Below are positions 23,563 to 35,711 of a stretch of DNA of 64,000 nt, one piece after another; positions within the stretch are counted from its first letter, which is position 1, and each line of letters begins with the position of its first letter. The notes under the pieces are model-generated. The model worked only from the letters and a program-made list of their open reading frames with translations, was not told where the DNA came from and did not search any database. The DNA comes from Trametopsis cervina (taxonomy: Eukaryota; Basidiomycota; Agaricomycetes; Polyporales; Irpicaceae): positions 1,199,290 through 1,263,289 of the forward strand of contig MU278355.1 in the NCBI GenBank assembly GCA_022385755.1. Direction: 5' to 3'. Made by a program: the position numbers and the translations under genes.

Positions 23563-25707
23563 TCATCTCGCGAACCATCTCAGCCTGGGCACCTGTTCAA
23601 ACAACTTCAACATCAGGATCACACCAACGTCAAAGAACGTACTCATCAGCGGACATACTGCCCCAAAAGCCGTCATGACGTGCAGAATCCGTTCGAGCGA
23701 CTCAATCAGCGTACCCACGTACGCCTGGCCACCGCCGTACCCGGCGGCAGCCTGCATCCTAAGCTCTTTGACGAAGACCTGGCACGCCGCACTGAGCAGC
23801 ATCTAATCAGCGTGATGCCACACCGACGCCATCACGACGACACAAACAACCATCAGTACACACAAAACTCATCCTGTCAGACGAAACACCGAGCTCACCG
23901 CCATGATGGGATCCAAGAGCCTGACCTCGGGGCCGAGGCTGCCCACGAGGGCAGCGACTGAGTGTGCACACGCGATGCACGCGTCACGCGAGCGCGCGTT
24001 CGTCTCTGCGAATCTTCCGTGCAGCTGGATGGTAGCGACGCGGGACAGCGTCGTCGCAACGAGCATGTCAAGGTCGTCGGTGACCGTAGGGAGTTGGCTC
24101 GCGAGATGGGTGATGAGGCCGTCTGCCGCGGTGAAGTCCTCCCAGAAGGCTGCGTCCTGCAGCATCGTCATGTCTGCCCCCGCGTCAGATGGAGCTCGCG
24201 GTGGGTATCGCTAATAAGGGACGTACCGCTACGGTATCGGGCTGCGATGAGAGATGCATAGGCAAACAGAGCGGCGGCTTTGGCGCGCAACGTCGTCGGC
24301 GACAGCGACGGCGCGTCTGCGTCCGCGTCGATGCCGCTGAGGAAGCTAGCGAGAGGGCGCGCTGTTGGGTGGAAATTTTGTTGGTGTCCCTGTTGAAGAG
24401 CATTGCACGCGTCAGCGTCACTGCTTCAAAACGAAAGAAAAGAGGATATACGTTTTCGTAGTCCGCCATGCTCAGCGGCCACGGAGTCGTGACAGCCAAG
24501 TCCGGGCGAGACGCGGTGGGAAGCGCGAGCTCATTCAGTGCGGACACGGAGCCCAGCGCAGCTGCCCAGACAGTGTCGAGCGCGTACACAGTCCAAAACG
24601 CGTTGACGCTCTCGCCAGCTGAGACAGCGTCCGTGGCAGTAGAGAGGACATGGAGCCTGCAGCTCACGCAGAGGGCAGCGGCGGCGCTGCTGTGGTACCG
24701 GCCCTCCAGGAGTCGTCCGACGGAGAAGAGGTAGTTGGCGAGCAGGACCTCCGCCTGGATGACACCGACGATCGCGTGCCCGTGCGTCCCGGCATCGTTG
24801 TTGGCGTCGAAGATCGCAGAAGAAAGGAGCTGGACAGAGCGGTTGACGAGGTAATTCTCGTATCGTTTCAGGTGTTCTTCCGTAGATATCACAGCACCCC
24901 ACAGACACACAGTACTCATCAGAGGCTCAAAAAGCGCGCCAGACGGGTGGGTCGTGGGTGAGCGAGAATTGTAGTGCTCAGCCACCATCAAGAAGCGAGG
25001 GATGCTGAGGAAGAAGCCTGTCTGTGATGCGTACGGGAGGAACGTGGTGATCCTGCGATACCGTCACCAACTGGACGATCAACGATACGCGGAGACGGAC
25101 TCACAGAGCGTGGATGTCCTGATCAGTGGGCTCGGGCTGGACAGGCATCGCTGGGAGCGCACCGAGGGAGGGCGAAGAAAGAAAGTCTGCAAGTTGGAAA
25201 GCTGCCAAGGCATCAATAATACTTCTGTCTCTCAAGAAAAACTTGTTTAACTTACGTTCTTCGCCGGGATGCGCCTCGTTTTGCTGTAAGACCTCGACAG
25301 GGACAAGCGGCAGCGGATTGTGCAGCCTGACGGACGACCCCTCCGCATCCGGGTCTTCGAGCTCGCGGATACGCGCTTCGAGCAGTGCGATGTTCTCTTC
25401 GAGCATTTGCGTACGCGTAAGGCCCTGCATGTCGGCTGTGTATTCGCAGTCTTCGGCTCTGCCGGTGCGTGCGCATTGGCCGCAGGAGGGTTTTGCGCCG
25501 TCACAGCGCTGTGGGCGACGGTGTGCAGCATGAGTTGAATGTCAGGCGAGTGGATAGAAGGGGACGTACCATTTTGCGTCTGCGGCACGGCAGACAGGCT
25601 GTTCCACTAGAAACACGGTTGTCAGGTTTGCGGGTGCGGCGACGGTGGAAAACGTACCGAGCGAGCGTAGTGGCGGGCGGTGTAACTTGCCGTCTACGGG
25701 GTGCCAT
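23563..25707 (-). CDS. Zn2Cys6 fungal transcription factor
   Basis: Nuclear DNA-binding regulator. Exons 25707-25658, 25606-25570, 25508-25256, 25201-25105, 25052-24452, 24389-24227, 24173-23899 and 23802-23563 give 571 residues. The binuclear zinc cluster is Cys21-x2-Cys24-x6-Cys31-x6-Cys38-x2-Cys41-x8-Cys50, split over exons 1-3. A coiled-coil follows (MLEENIALLEARIRELE), then the fungal-specific middle homology domain (FLSIPRFLMVAEHY, CRLHVLSTATDAV, FWTVYALDTVWA). Intron 5 (24451-24390, 62 nt) is required to restore frame. Intron 7 (about 96 nt) is the longest and the last exon is the least certain. Position next to the AYR1-like gene might mean local regulation, but that is only proximity. 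Confidence 0.88.
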
Positions 25708-27886
25708 ATGTGATTGAATATAGAGTTTTTCGGTGAGGGAGGTGTTGTTATCGAATGTCTGGCTCTGTGGTTCTGTGTCCTTCACATCCTGGCCAGCCGC
25801 GTCCTTTATGAACGGTCGCCCCTCTCCTGCGTCGGAGCACAACAACCAATCGCAAACCTCGTCATTTTCGGGCTTCAGGAGCGACGGTCGACCGCGTCGC
25901 GCCATCCAGAGTAAGGGTGCACCGAGGGGGTGTACGCGCAGAGTCCAATTATGGTCGTTACACAAATCGCTGTTGGATGAGAATGAGTGAGCACCGCAAG
26001 GGATATGTCTCCCATCAAGTAAAGTGACGTGGTAGGTAAGTGGTGCAACCGACACTCGCGTCAGACAGTTTGCGCTACCTCGTCGCGGTGCGTTCCAAGC
26101 TGAATCATTCGGAGGTGCGCCGGGGGACCCTCGAGGGAGGATAACGCCCCTCTTTGGAAGGCGCGTCGGCCATGGTCCTGGTGAGATCAGTAATTGAGTT
26201 CAAGCCAAGCACAGCCAGTTCTGCGAGGACGCGATGATGCACAGATCGTGGCTCTATAGCTTGGAGATCGTAGACGCTTGTTGCTCCCCTGTGTTACGGA
26301 GTTCCAGGCTCGGGGACCCTATGTGTCCTGGGGGTACCAGAATCTTCTTGTCTTATGTTGTAGCGATCCTGCTCGGAGTCTGCCTAGGCCCCATCGTTCT
26401 TAGTACGATGGTTTAAAACCAAGAGCTGCTGACGTGACGAGGATTAACCAAGGTCATTTCCTTTTATGGTAATCCAGCCGCGACGTGGTTGGAGCTTCGA
26501 GCGTTGCTGACGGTTACCGTGCTCGTTCCGTGAAGCAAGGTCGATACAGCCCGTTTGCTACAAATATGGGATGAGTAGACTGTTTTCAATAAACAGAGTC
26601 AGCAGCAAAGAGAAAAACACGAAGTACGGATGCAAGGTTGTCGCACTCATTGTAATGATCTGGATCGCTGTCGAACGTTGGACGTCGAACATTGATAGAG
26701 CTCGTGTGGATTGATGACACCGGAACCTATGGCATACACACAAGCTTTTTGGCACGCCAACGAACAACTCTGACGACGTGTTTTGGTCCCGTCAGATAGG
26801 GTTTTCAAGGCATCCAAAGTACTGACCACGTACCACGACGATCCCTATAAGAAGACAACGTCCTGCTACCCTGTATAATGAGCCGACAGCTCATGTCTCA
26901 AGGTATCGAACAACAATTCTCAGCGATTGACAAGATTTCATCATGACGGAATAGCAGGTTCTCCTCAAGTCGCGATAAGCGCCGAACCGGTTCCGACGCC
27001 ACAAAGCGTGGCACGAATCTTTCGGACGACCAGGTCCAATCGGGGCCGGGACGATACAGTCGACTCTCCCATTGCACATTCATCGAGAACTGCACTCCTG
27101 CGGGATGGCTCACGAGTCTCAACTGCAGGATGTCTGGGAAAATGTTACAAGCGCATCTGTCCCCAAGCGAGCAATCACTGTTTTGGCCATTCCCTGGAAA
27201 GACAGAAGGCGCAAAGTGGGTATAAATTATGGGAAGGCAGCTCACAAACGTACACATGCGCAGTACGTCATCAAAATCATATATCAACAAAGGTTATCAC
27301 AAGAGAAGGCTCGTCGTAAGTAGCAATTGCTATATGATATCCAGCGCCGCAGTTTACGAAAATCATCTCCATAAACAGGATCATTGAATGGTGCTCGCTA
27401 TTAGTAGGCAATCATTACAAGACGGCGTTATACCAAAATTTGCATACGAACATACGCTTGCGAGCAGCATATCGTCGTCCGCTAAGACCGGACTTGCTCG
27501 ATTTGCATAACGGATGAAGCTTCCCTTCCGCCATCCACAACAAGAAAAGATAGATGACGGCGCGAACATACAAACTCTATAACGTGCCGAGCCGACGAAC
27601 AACGAACAACGATTGGCGAATAAAGTTCGCTGGGGTATTGCTATAGGATCTCCGAACACGAGGCGCAGATGAACGTTAAAATCTAATAGAATCTCTAAAA
27701 TCTGGCTCGAGAATGCTCGCGAGGTGTAATGGAAGACGAAGAGGAGGGGGAACTTGCCGCCGGTATTTTAGGACAGCGAATGGCGCACGTTCGACGTGAT
27801 GTGTACGTGTGTGGCGTCGAGGATGACTCTCCTGTGGCGGTGGCGTTTGAGAATTGTTACGGTGCGAAGACAGTGACAGTTGGACG
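25708..27886. other. Gene-poor stretch
   Basis: About 2.2 kb. The longest open frames (130 codons, at 26927-27319 and its antisense) show no recognisable domain and no consistent splice structure. No tRNA or transposon signal was recognised. The first few hundred bases should hold the Zn2Cys6 gene promoter. Confidence 0.4.
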
Positions 27887-28230
27887 TGTGTCTTGCTGGT
27901 GAGTAAGGTCTCCCTGATGGCGCTCAATGGTACTGCGTCGCAGGCATCCAAGATGAGTTTAGTTGCGCAGCGGGATGTGGGGAATGGTTTGATGATACAG
28001 CAGGACGGGTGTCTTGCTTGCTCGTCGACGTCGGTGAGTGAAGTCTCTGACGGCGCTCAACGAGCCCAACTCACAGGCATCCAGGACGAGTATAGTTTGG
28101 CGGTACAGCAGGATTTGAGGAATGAAATAATGGTGCAAGTCTGGGTGTCCTGCTATCCAGTATGAGTCTAGTTCAGCGGTACAGCAGGATTTGAAGAATG
28201 CAATGATATCGCATTCGGATGCGTGTCCTG
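27887..28230 (+). repeat. Degenerate short tandem array, about 120-135 bp period
   Basis: A GTGTCYTGCT block recurs at about 27887, 28008, 28143 and 28220. Each copy continues with a related block: GGCATCCAAGATGAGTTTAG, GGCATCCAGGACGAGTATAG and CCAGTATGAGTCTAG, followed by variants of CGGTACAGCAGGATTTGARG and AATG. The third copy lacks the internal GGTGAGTRARGTCTC segment and is only 77 bp. No coding frame runs through. Confidence 0.7.
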
Positions 28231-29017
28231 CTTCTCGACGCTAACGAACCCGCGAGTCACCAAAGACGAGCTCCGTCGGCCGCCGTGCGCCCAAACGCAC
28301 AAACATTGCTCAGCGCACTGCACGTGCACACCGCACCCAACCAGCCCCGGAGGCAAAACTGCTCCTCGTTTTACCAAGATGTTTGTCAGGATCTTGTTAA
28401 TCTGATAATCATCAGACTCAAGCTGCTTTGTCAGCAGCTGGTGCTCGATACGCTAGAAGACGACTTTTGCCACTTTTATTTTTGCCTGCGCGTTGCATCT
28501 CCTTTTGCGGTAGTAGAACGTACAGCGGCTCTTTCGCAGACATCGCGCCCCCGACGACCATCGCAACATCGCACTGGCTACGTCACGTGCGGGCACCAAA
28601 AAACCAAACACACCCTCGGTCGTGCTCTGCATCCGCACACCGCGTCGTTGTCATCCTACGAGCCCCTGACTCACTTCAAGTATTTTCAGTCAGCCGAAAC
28701 ACCAACCTCTACCACCATCCTCCATCTCCGCGGACGAGTCAAGCTGGTGGGGGAATAGGAATCGATCAGCGGACGGATGGATGAGCGGGATTTGTGCTTC
28801 GCCGATCAGGGGAGTGGGTTGGGTGGTGCTTGGTGCTTGGTGCTTCCGAAGCGGCGCAGAGCGAGGAGAAAGTAGAAGCGGGTTCGCGATGTTTGTATAT
28901 AACGCGTCGTGTCGAAGACACACTTCTCTCCCACCCACTTGCGTCTCTTTGCATCTCTACTTCCAACACCAACTCAAAATCTCGTAAACGCGTAAACTCG
29001 TAAATCTTTGAACAAAA
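28231..29017. other. Leader region of the NTF2-like gene
   Basis: No separate gene is supported; a 179-codon frame at 28219-28758 has no known domain. The right end contains the core promoter and 5' UTR of the next gene. Confidence 0.4.
28896..28902 (+). promoter_or_regulatory. TATA box of the NTF2-like gene
   Basis: TATATAA, 116 bp upstream of the start codon, the only such box in the preceding 0.5 kb on this strand. Confidence 0.6.
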
Positions 29018-29685
29018 ATGTCCGGAATCAAGCCCCCGTTCACGCGTGAGACCGCGCTGCAGAAGGTCAAGGCGGCACAGAACCTGTGGAACACGAAGGA
29101 CCCGAAGCGCGTCGCGCTCGCATACACCGTACGTCCCCTTTCCCTTCCCCTCTTCTCCTTCTCCTCCCCAGTCAATTGAACTGAGCTCGCTAACGCGTCG
29201 CCTTTAGCCCGACACCCGCTGGCGCAACCGCGGCACGTTCCTCACCGGCCGCGCCGAAGTCGAGCAGTTCCTCTCTGAAAAATGGGCGATTGAGAACGGG
29301 TACAGGCTCCGCAAGGAGCTCTTTGCGTTCACGGATGATAAGATCGCTGTCTATGTGCGTCCATCCCCATTCCCTCCTCTCCCTCAACAGTAAACTGATG
29401 GTGGTGGGATAGTTCTACTACGAATGGTACGAGACCAAGGCGGACGGGACGAAGCAGTGGTATCGGTGCCACGGGCTCGAGGTGCGTTCTCCCCCTCCTT
29501 TTCCTTCTCCCTCTCTTGCTTGACGCTGATAACATTTCGTGGTACAGGACTGGACCTTCGCAGAGTCGGGCCTGATGGCGAAACGCCAGATGAGCGGGAA
29601 CGACGTGCCGATCACGGATGAGCAGCGCTGGTTCAGGGACGACAACGTCGACGCTGTGGCGCTCACGGAGCAGGACCTCATCTAA
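29018..29685 (+). CDS. DUF1348 nuclear transport factor 2-like protein
   Basis: Small NTF2-fold protein of 154 residues of the DUF1348 family, which is widespread in bacteria and fungi and has no established reaction. Exons 29018-29128, 29208-29354, 29413-29481 and 29548-29685, all in phase 0. Family marks are the helix TRETALQKVKAAQNLWNTKD, the strand-loop TPDTRWRNR, GRAEVEQFLSEKW, KIAVYFYYEWYE and WTFAESGLMAKRQM. No signal peptide, so cytosolic. Introns here (57-79 nt) are pyrimidine-rich and somewhat longer than in the left block. The gene sits alone between two degenerate tandem-repeat arrays. Confidence 0.93.
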
Positions 29686-30060
29686 GCTTAGCTTGTTGAA
29701 GGGAACTCTAAATACGAAATAAGTGGACGAGGATGGAGTGAGGCGTGTGTAGGATAAAAAGACATGTGTATGTTTGTTGTGTTATGATAAATTTATCCCC
29801 TCTCGTTTTTGTCGCTTGACTTCCTTGTGTTGACTGAGCGCAGGGAAATTTATCTGAATTTGGGCTGTACCGATGAAGATAAATTTGAGCACTACCATCA
29901 CAAGACATTTGTGACCATCTGCGCACAACTCTATCCTCCGGGGGCATCCACCGCGCGTCCACAAGACATGCCTTAAATATGTATCCCCGTTTGTTCAGGT
30001 GCCTCCAACCCTGCATTCGGTGCTCGTGTCGACTTACCGAGGCACGCTGTTCGTGTTCTT
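29686..30060. other. 3' side of the NTF2-like gene
   Basis: 375 bp with no gene or repeat recognised; leads directly into the tandem array. Confidence 0.35.
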
Positions 30061-31950
30061 GATCTCCTTTTGACAACCCAGACCCGATGACGGAATACTT
30101 CAACGGGACGCTACATCCTTTGACGTACGCCCACGCGGACCTGGGCTCTATGGCGATGGTGACGACCGGGGTCCCCGCTACAACTCTGGACAGCCCGGAC
30201 TCGCAAGGCAAGCGACTTGCCTGCAGCGCGCGCCACGAAGCATCGAGCAAACATCATCATAGATTGGCTCGACCGTCTATGCACATCCCTATCTACCAGC
30301 CACAGTTCAGGAGCCTTCGTTCCCCCAGGCACGTCATCCAGGTGTGCACGCCCCAGTTTCGTATCTGACAAGGAATTGCAAAGTCCGAGAAAGAAACGCC
30401 CCGACGGAACACCCCTACTTCGACACGGACCTAGGCTCTATGGCGACGATGATGCCCAGAGACCCCGTTGCATGTGGACATGCAAAGTCAGCGGATTACT
30501 TCCTGTATCTTCTGCAGCACAAGCCACGGATCGTCGAGCGAACGCTACTGCATCGGTGATTCGCCCAGCAACTCGACGATCTACGCACATCCAGCCACAA
30601 ACTGCTCTGGACACCGCGGTGTACTGTATGCCTTCGTGCGTGCAGTAGCCTCCCTCGAGACCTCGCTCGTCTGCAAGAAATTGGTCGTGTGCACACGCCC
30701 TCGATGAGCACCGAACGTCGGGATGAAGAAGCTTCCGACGGAGCCGCCTTCCACTGACGTCGACGCGGACCTGGATTCTGCGTTATCGCGTTGACGACGA
30801 GTCGATCCTCCTCGCACCTGCACAAGCTGATCACGCATTGAGCGAATATCATCACCAATTTGATGACCTACACATGTCTGTATCCAAACGGCCACTCTAC
30901 ACAAACCGAACCACGCCCCTCGACCCCGCGATCTCCTTTTGACAAGCCGGGTCCGACGACAGAATCCTTCAACGGGACGCTGAGTCTAATTTGAAGGCTC
31001 CATCCTTTGAGTTCGACTTACGTCGATACGGACCTGGATTCTACGTTATCGCGTTGACGACGGCTCGTCCCTCCCTTCGTCGTCGACATGCACAAGCAGA
31101 TCACGCGCCATAAACCGCTGAGCGAATGGGTAACCCTGTAAGGATTTAGAACGAACATCATCACCAATTTGATGACCTACGCCCTCGATCTCCTTTTGAC
31201 AACCCGGCCCCGAGCTCAAAATCCTCCAACGGGACGCTGAGTCTAATTTGGAGGCTACATCTTTCGACTTACATCGACGCTGCATCGCGATGGCGACGAT
31301 GGAGTACCTGTACAGGCGGATCATCAGAAATATCGCACAGGAACCCGACGGTGTGTGCACCTCCGGAATCCTTATCTACCAGCCACCATACACGAATCAT
31401 ACTTGGAGGGATTGCGTGCCTTGCATGTTCTAGTGAGCCTCTTCTCAGTGCTCTGTATTCCTACTTGCAGCAGCAAACTATCCGTCTGCGCACCCAATTT
31501 TTGAAAGAACAAGCGAAGTCCGATTCAGAAACGCCTCAACGGGGCGCCGACCGTCCTGTACAGTCCTGTAAAGGGCCGCGTCCTTCGTCTTACGTCGCGT
31601 CGACACGGATCTGGACTTTATTGCGTTGGCAACGACGAGGGCCTCCTCCGTTGTCGTCTTGCACCTTGCAGGGCAAATACCTTGCTTTCTGCAACGTGCA
31701 CGAGCAAATATTACGGTATCAGTGATTCGCGCAGCAGACCACGCAGCACGCAGCAAGTTCCAAACTTACATGTCTGTGGATCCCCATGTGCCCCAATAGC
31801 CTCGATCCCGGCACTCGGTGCTCATGCCCACTCACCGAGGTGCATGCTGTGCTGTGCTCTCTATTTCGATTTCGTACTGACGAGCGAAGCTCTGGAGAAG
31901 CCCTCAACGGACGCGGACCTGGACTTCATCACGATAGCAACGTCTCGAAA
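30061..31950 (+). repeat. Degenerate tandem array of about 250-340 bp units, roughly seven copies
   Basis: A recurring core reads CGGACCTGGRYTC or close variants at about 30140, 30430, 30768, 31030, 31275 (most diverged), 31607 and 31913. A second block, GATCTCCTTTTGACAA then CAACGGGACGCT, starts at 30061, 30930 and 31187, and two copies continue with GAGTCTAATTTGRAGGCT. A third block, ATCACCAATTTGATGACCTA, occurs near 30850 and 31161. Units are heavily mutated and no frame is open through more than one. Looks like an old satellite or a decayed internally repetitive gene. Confidence 0.7.
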
Positions 31951-33227
31951 TCCCCGCTACTGTACGTTCTGTCGTTCTGTGTTCTGTTCCTGCAAGGGCA
32001 ATCGACCTTCCTTCCTACCTCCTTCTCCCTCCCTCCTGCTTCTCGTTCGCTTCGACGCGCGCGCGGATCCGAGGCCCGGGGGATAGGGAAGAGACGCGCT
32101 CGCGAAACATACAGCGTGTCATGTCACAGAAGCACATCCTCGCCCACGTCCCTCCCTCCCGCCTCCCCATCCCCCGCCTTTTTGCGATCTCGCCATCGTA
32201 GCACACGTCCATCAGAACGGAACGTGTGTGTGCGGTCTGTCAGCTAGGCGACGAGCGACTCCCGAAGCGTCGGACGGGACGCGTTTGTACGCCGGCTTGA
32301 TGTGCTTGTGTGGTGTGGTGGCAGTCTCGACACTTCGTCATCGGTGCTCTGTCCGCATACTGTATGCATCGGCCCACCCACTCGCGCTACTCGCGCTTCT
32401 TCGCTTCGTTATGTTTGCGCCGTCCGTGCGCCAGTCTGTCAGTCGCATCCTCGCTTGTGTGTGTGGCGAGCGGGCGCGTCATGTGATGTGATGTGACTGG
32501 TGCGGTGCGGGTGGTGAGAGAGTTTAATAACGGTGTGAACAGGCGTCGTGTCAGAGGAAGTTTCATATCGGAGGAATGGTACATATTGATAATATTACTG
32601 TGTGCGAGATGATTATGATATGTTTCTGCTGTTCTGAGATGCATGTCCGCCGCTCCGCCACCGCCGCCGCGTCCGGTGCGCACGCACGGCTACGACGACT
32701 GCTCCTCGAGCACGAGCACGACGAGGACGATGAGCGGGGTGGGCCGAGAGGACGTTGTTGTGATGTCGGTATGGGTGCGGTGTTCCTGGGACGGACGGAC
32801 GACGATCAGAAAGGGCAAAGCGGGTGGCAGCGATTGGCGAGTCCTGTTCGAACGGCGGACGGGCGCCCCGTGTGCGACATCAAAGGCTCTCGGGCGTACG
32901 CTGTCCCTTGAACAGTTCACCCACCGCCTACACGCACTCTTAGCGTCGCGCGATGATACTCGACGCTACTCGACGCACGCAACTGTGTCTAGTCTACGCG
33001 TTCGCGTTTGTGCCTCGCCGCTCCGAGGTCGTCGCACAGGCATTCGCAAGCGAGCGAGCGCCAATGCCGGTGTGTGTGTGTGATGATGGAAAGAAGCGGG
33101 GGTGCTCACGGCAGAGCTCGCGCGCCATGCGATCAGCATCAGCTCGCCGCATAGAACGAAAAGAAAGAAAAAAGGAGCGGGGATTCTAGCGAGAAAGGAG
33201 GGGCGTGCCCAGGCGAGCGGGATCCAA

Positions 33228-33234
33228 TATATAA
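33228..33234 (+). promoter_or_regulatory. Candidate TATA box for the P450 gene
   Basis: TATATAA, 477 bp before the P450 start codon. If used, the 5' UTR would be unusually long (about 440 nt) unless an intron is removed from it. Confidence 0.35.
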
Positions 33235-33311
33235 TCACACCTAAGCACCCCTGCGCTGCTCCCCACCCGTGCTGTCTTCCCTGCCCCTTCCATCGGATGT
33301 CGCAGGCCTGA

Positions 33312-33312
<1 letters not shown>

Positions 33313-33342
<30 letters not shown>

Positions 33343-33343
33343 C
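33313..33343 (+). repeat. CT microsatellite
   Basis: Eleven uninterrupted CT units followed by TT and further CT, within the presumed P450 leader. Pyrimidine tracts of this kind are common just upstream of fungal transcription starts. Confidence 0.85.
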
Positions 33344-33710
33344 TCCCATCTTTCTGGTTAGCTTTCTCATCGTTCGCTCCCACTAGCGTAGTGCCAGCGG
33401 CAGTCTGTCTATCAGCTCGCCCGAGGTCTACTTAAACAACTCACCCAGTCGCTCGTTTTATCGTATCCCCCCGTTTTCCTCCATCACCCGCCCGGACTGA
33501 CTTCTTTTCCGGCCGCACATAACATCCACGTCTGTGTCCCCCCTCGCCCCACCGCCCTTAAAACACAAACAAACCCGTCGCAAAGAGCCTTTGCGTCCCC
33601 CGCGTGCTGTGCACCGTCCACCACACCAAGTCCAAGTCCTTCGCTGGTTCTTGGTCCCAACCACTTAAACAAATCAACTTCACACAAACCAACAACCCAC
33701 CATCCCAACA

Positions 33711-35711
33711 ATGGCCATCCTCCTCTACACATTCGTCCTCCTCGCCGGCTACTACCTCTACACCCGCCGCCCCTCCTCCTCCACCTCCCGTCTCCTCCCG
33801 CCAGGCCCCGCCCCAGTGCCCGTGCTCGGCAACCTCTTCGACCTCACCACCAAAGAACTATGGGTGCGCATCACGAACTGGTCCCGCATCTACGGCGACG
33901 TCGTCTATATACACCTGTTCGGCCAGGGCCTCGTGTTTTGCAATACTGCGGAGGCGGCGACGGACCTTCTGGATAGGAAGGGCGCGATTTATTCGGACAA
34001 GCCTGCGCTCATTATGACTGGGGATCTGTGAGTCTCCTTCTCCCTCCTTTTCCTTCCCTCTTCCCTCCCTTTCCATTTCCACCTCCGCTTCCTCTGTTGT
34101 TTCGCGGATCATTCATTCACATTCGCTAACGCACCTACAGCTGCGGCTGCGAGAACATGGTCGCAATGACGCGCTACGGCGACAAATCGCGTCGCCAACG
34201 CCGTCTAATGACCACCGCCTTAAGCACCTCCGCCTGCCGCGCCTACCGCCCCCTCCTCGCCGACGAGTCCCTCACCCTCGTGCGCCGCATGCTCTCCGAC
34301 CCCTCTTCCTACTTAGGCTATCTGCGCCAATACGCGGGAGGCTTGACGCTGCAGGCGATATATGGCTATCGGGCGGAGAGCCATGAGGATGCGTTTTTGA
34401 CGCTTGGGATGGAGTGTGTGGATATTTTGTCGAATGAGATCGCGAGTGGGGGTGGGATTTGGCCGGTTGATATCTTCCCGTTCTGTAAGTCGCTTTCTCT
34501 CTCTTGAGCTGTTGGATGTGAGGATAGGAGCTGATGGTGGGTGAATGGATAGTGCGCCACCTCCCGCTGTGGGCGCCCGGCGCGGGATTCCTGCGTAAAG
34601 CTATCGTATGGCGCGCAAAGATGCAGGAGTTCGTCGACAAGCCGTACGAGCTCGTCAAGGAGCGCATGGTCAGTCTCCTCCTTCCTTCTTCCTTCTCCCT
34701 CTGTCTCTCTTGGAACGTGATTATTGACGGGTGACGCCACCCAGCGCGAAGGAACCGCAGTCCCGTGCTTCGTCACGACGCTCCTCACAGACGTGCGCGA
34801 CGGCAAGGAGGTCGACGCGCAGCGCGATTTCGACATTCGGTGGACGGCGAACTCGATGTACTCTGCTAGCATGGATACTGTATGTTTCTTTTCCCTTTCT
34901 CCCTCTTCCCCTGCCTCTCCTTCCCTTTCCCTCTCTCTCCTTCTCTCCGTTCCCTCGCCTCATCTTGACTTCTACGAAGTGATGTATGCTGACGCACACA
35001 CAGACAATAACAGTAGTAACGCACTTCATGCACGCGATGCTCACACACCCAGACGTGCTCTCCAAAGTCCAAGCCGAGATGGACGCTGTGACGGGGAACG
35101 GCGCGCGCCTGCCGACGTTCGAGGACCGCGAGGCGTTGCCGTACCTTGAGGCTGTTATGAGCGAGGTTTTGAGGTGGGGCGTGCCGGTCCCGCTGGGCTT
35201 GCCGCATCGGTTGATGGAGGATGATGTGTACAATGATATGTTCATCCCCAAAGGCACGCTCGTGTTTGCTAACATCTGGTTCGTCTTGTCCCCCTTCTCC
35301 TTCCTTCTCCCCACCCCACTAACACCCGGATGCTCGTGCAGGAACATGCTCCGCAACGAAGACCTCTACCCAAACGCCGACGCATTCCTCCCCTCCCGTT
35401 TCCTCGTCTCCCCTACATCTGTCCCCCTAACCCCCGCGCAAAAGAAAGCCCTCGACCCACGCACCTACGTATTCGGCTTCGGCCGGCGCATCTGCCCAGG
35501 CATGCACCTCATCGAAGAGTCGCTGTGGATAGTGATGGCCACCATGGTCGCCACCCTCGATTTGAAGAACCCGGTGGATGAGCGGGGGAGGGAGAGGAGG
35601 CCGAAGGTGCGGTATGAGAATGCGGTGTTTAGGACGCCGACGGCGTTCCCGTGTGATATTCGGCCGAGGTCGGAGGGGGCGATGCAGCTTTTGAGGGAGG
35701 CGGAGTTGTGA
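33711..35711 (+). CDS. Cytochrome P450 monooxygenase, membrane-anchored
   Basis: Haem-thiolate monooxygenase of the ER membrane. Exons 33711-34027, 34141-34484, 34553-34668, 34745-34879, 35004-35278 and 35342-35711 give 518 residues. Marks in order: N-terminal anchor (MAILLYTFVLLAGYYLY), proline hinge LLPPGPAPVPVLGN, the C-helix region, a diverged I-helix (SMYSASMDTTI) in place of the usual AGxDT, the K-helix ExxR in EAVMSEVLRW, and the haem loop FGFGRRICPGMHL with ligand Cys447. It resembles the agaricomycete CYP families annotated as O-methylsterigmatocystin oxidoreductase-like, but the substrate cannot be inferred. Introns are 60-124 nt and rich in TCTCCTTC runs, longer than elsewhere in the window. 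Convergent with the GFD2-like gene. Confidence 0.95.

Larger units (their letters stand above)
31951..33710. other. GC-rich gene-free stretch and P450 leader
   Basis: Open frames here overlap on both strands and reflect GC-rich composition, not coding. The last 0.5 kb, from a TATA box at 33228, is pyrimidine-rich and reads like a long 5' leader for the P450 gene. Confidence 0.4.

Noticed and set aside
28219..28758. 179-codon plus-strand frame
   Set aside because: No domain; it begins inside the degenerate array and ends in the NTF2-like gene's promoter.
31478..33370. Many overlapping frames on both strands in the GC-rich gap
   Set aside because: All six frames are about equally open, a composition effect; no splice-consistent chain or domain.
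22200..35711. Possible secondary-metabolite cluster (dehydrogenase, Zn2Cys6 regulator, P450)
   Set aside because: No backbone enzyme or terpene synthase, and 8 kb of gene-poor DNA separates the P450 from the rest.
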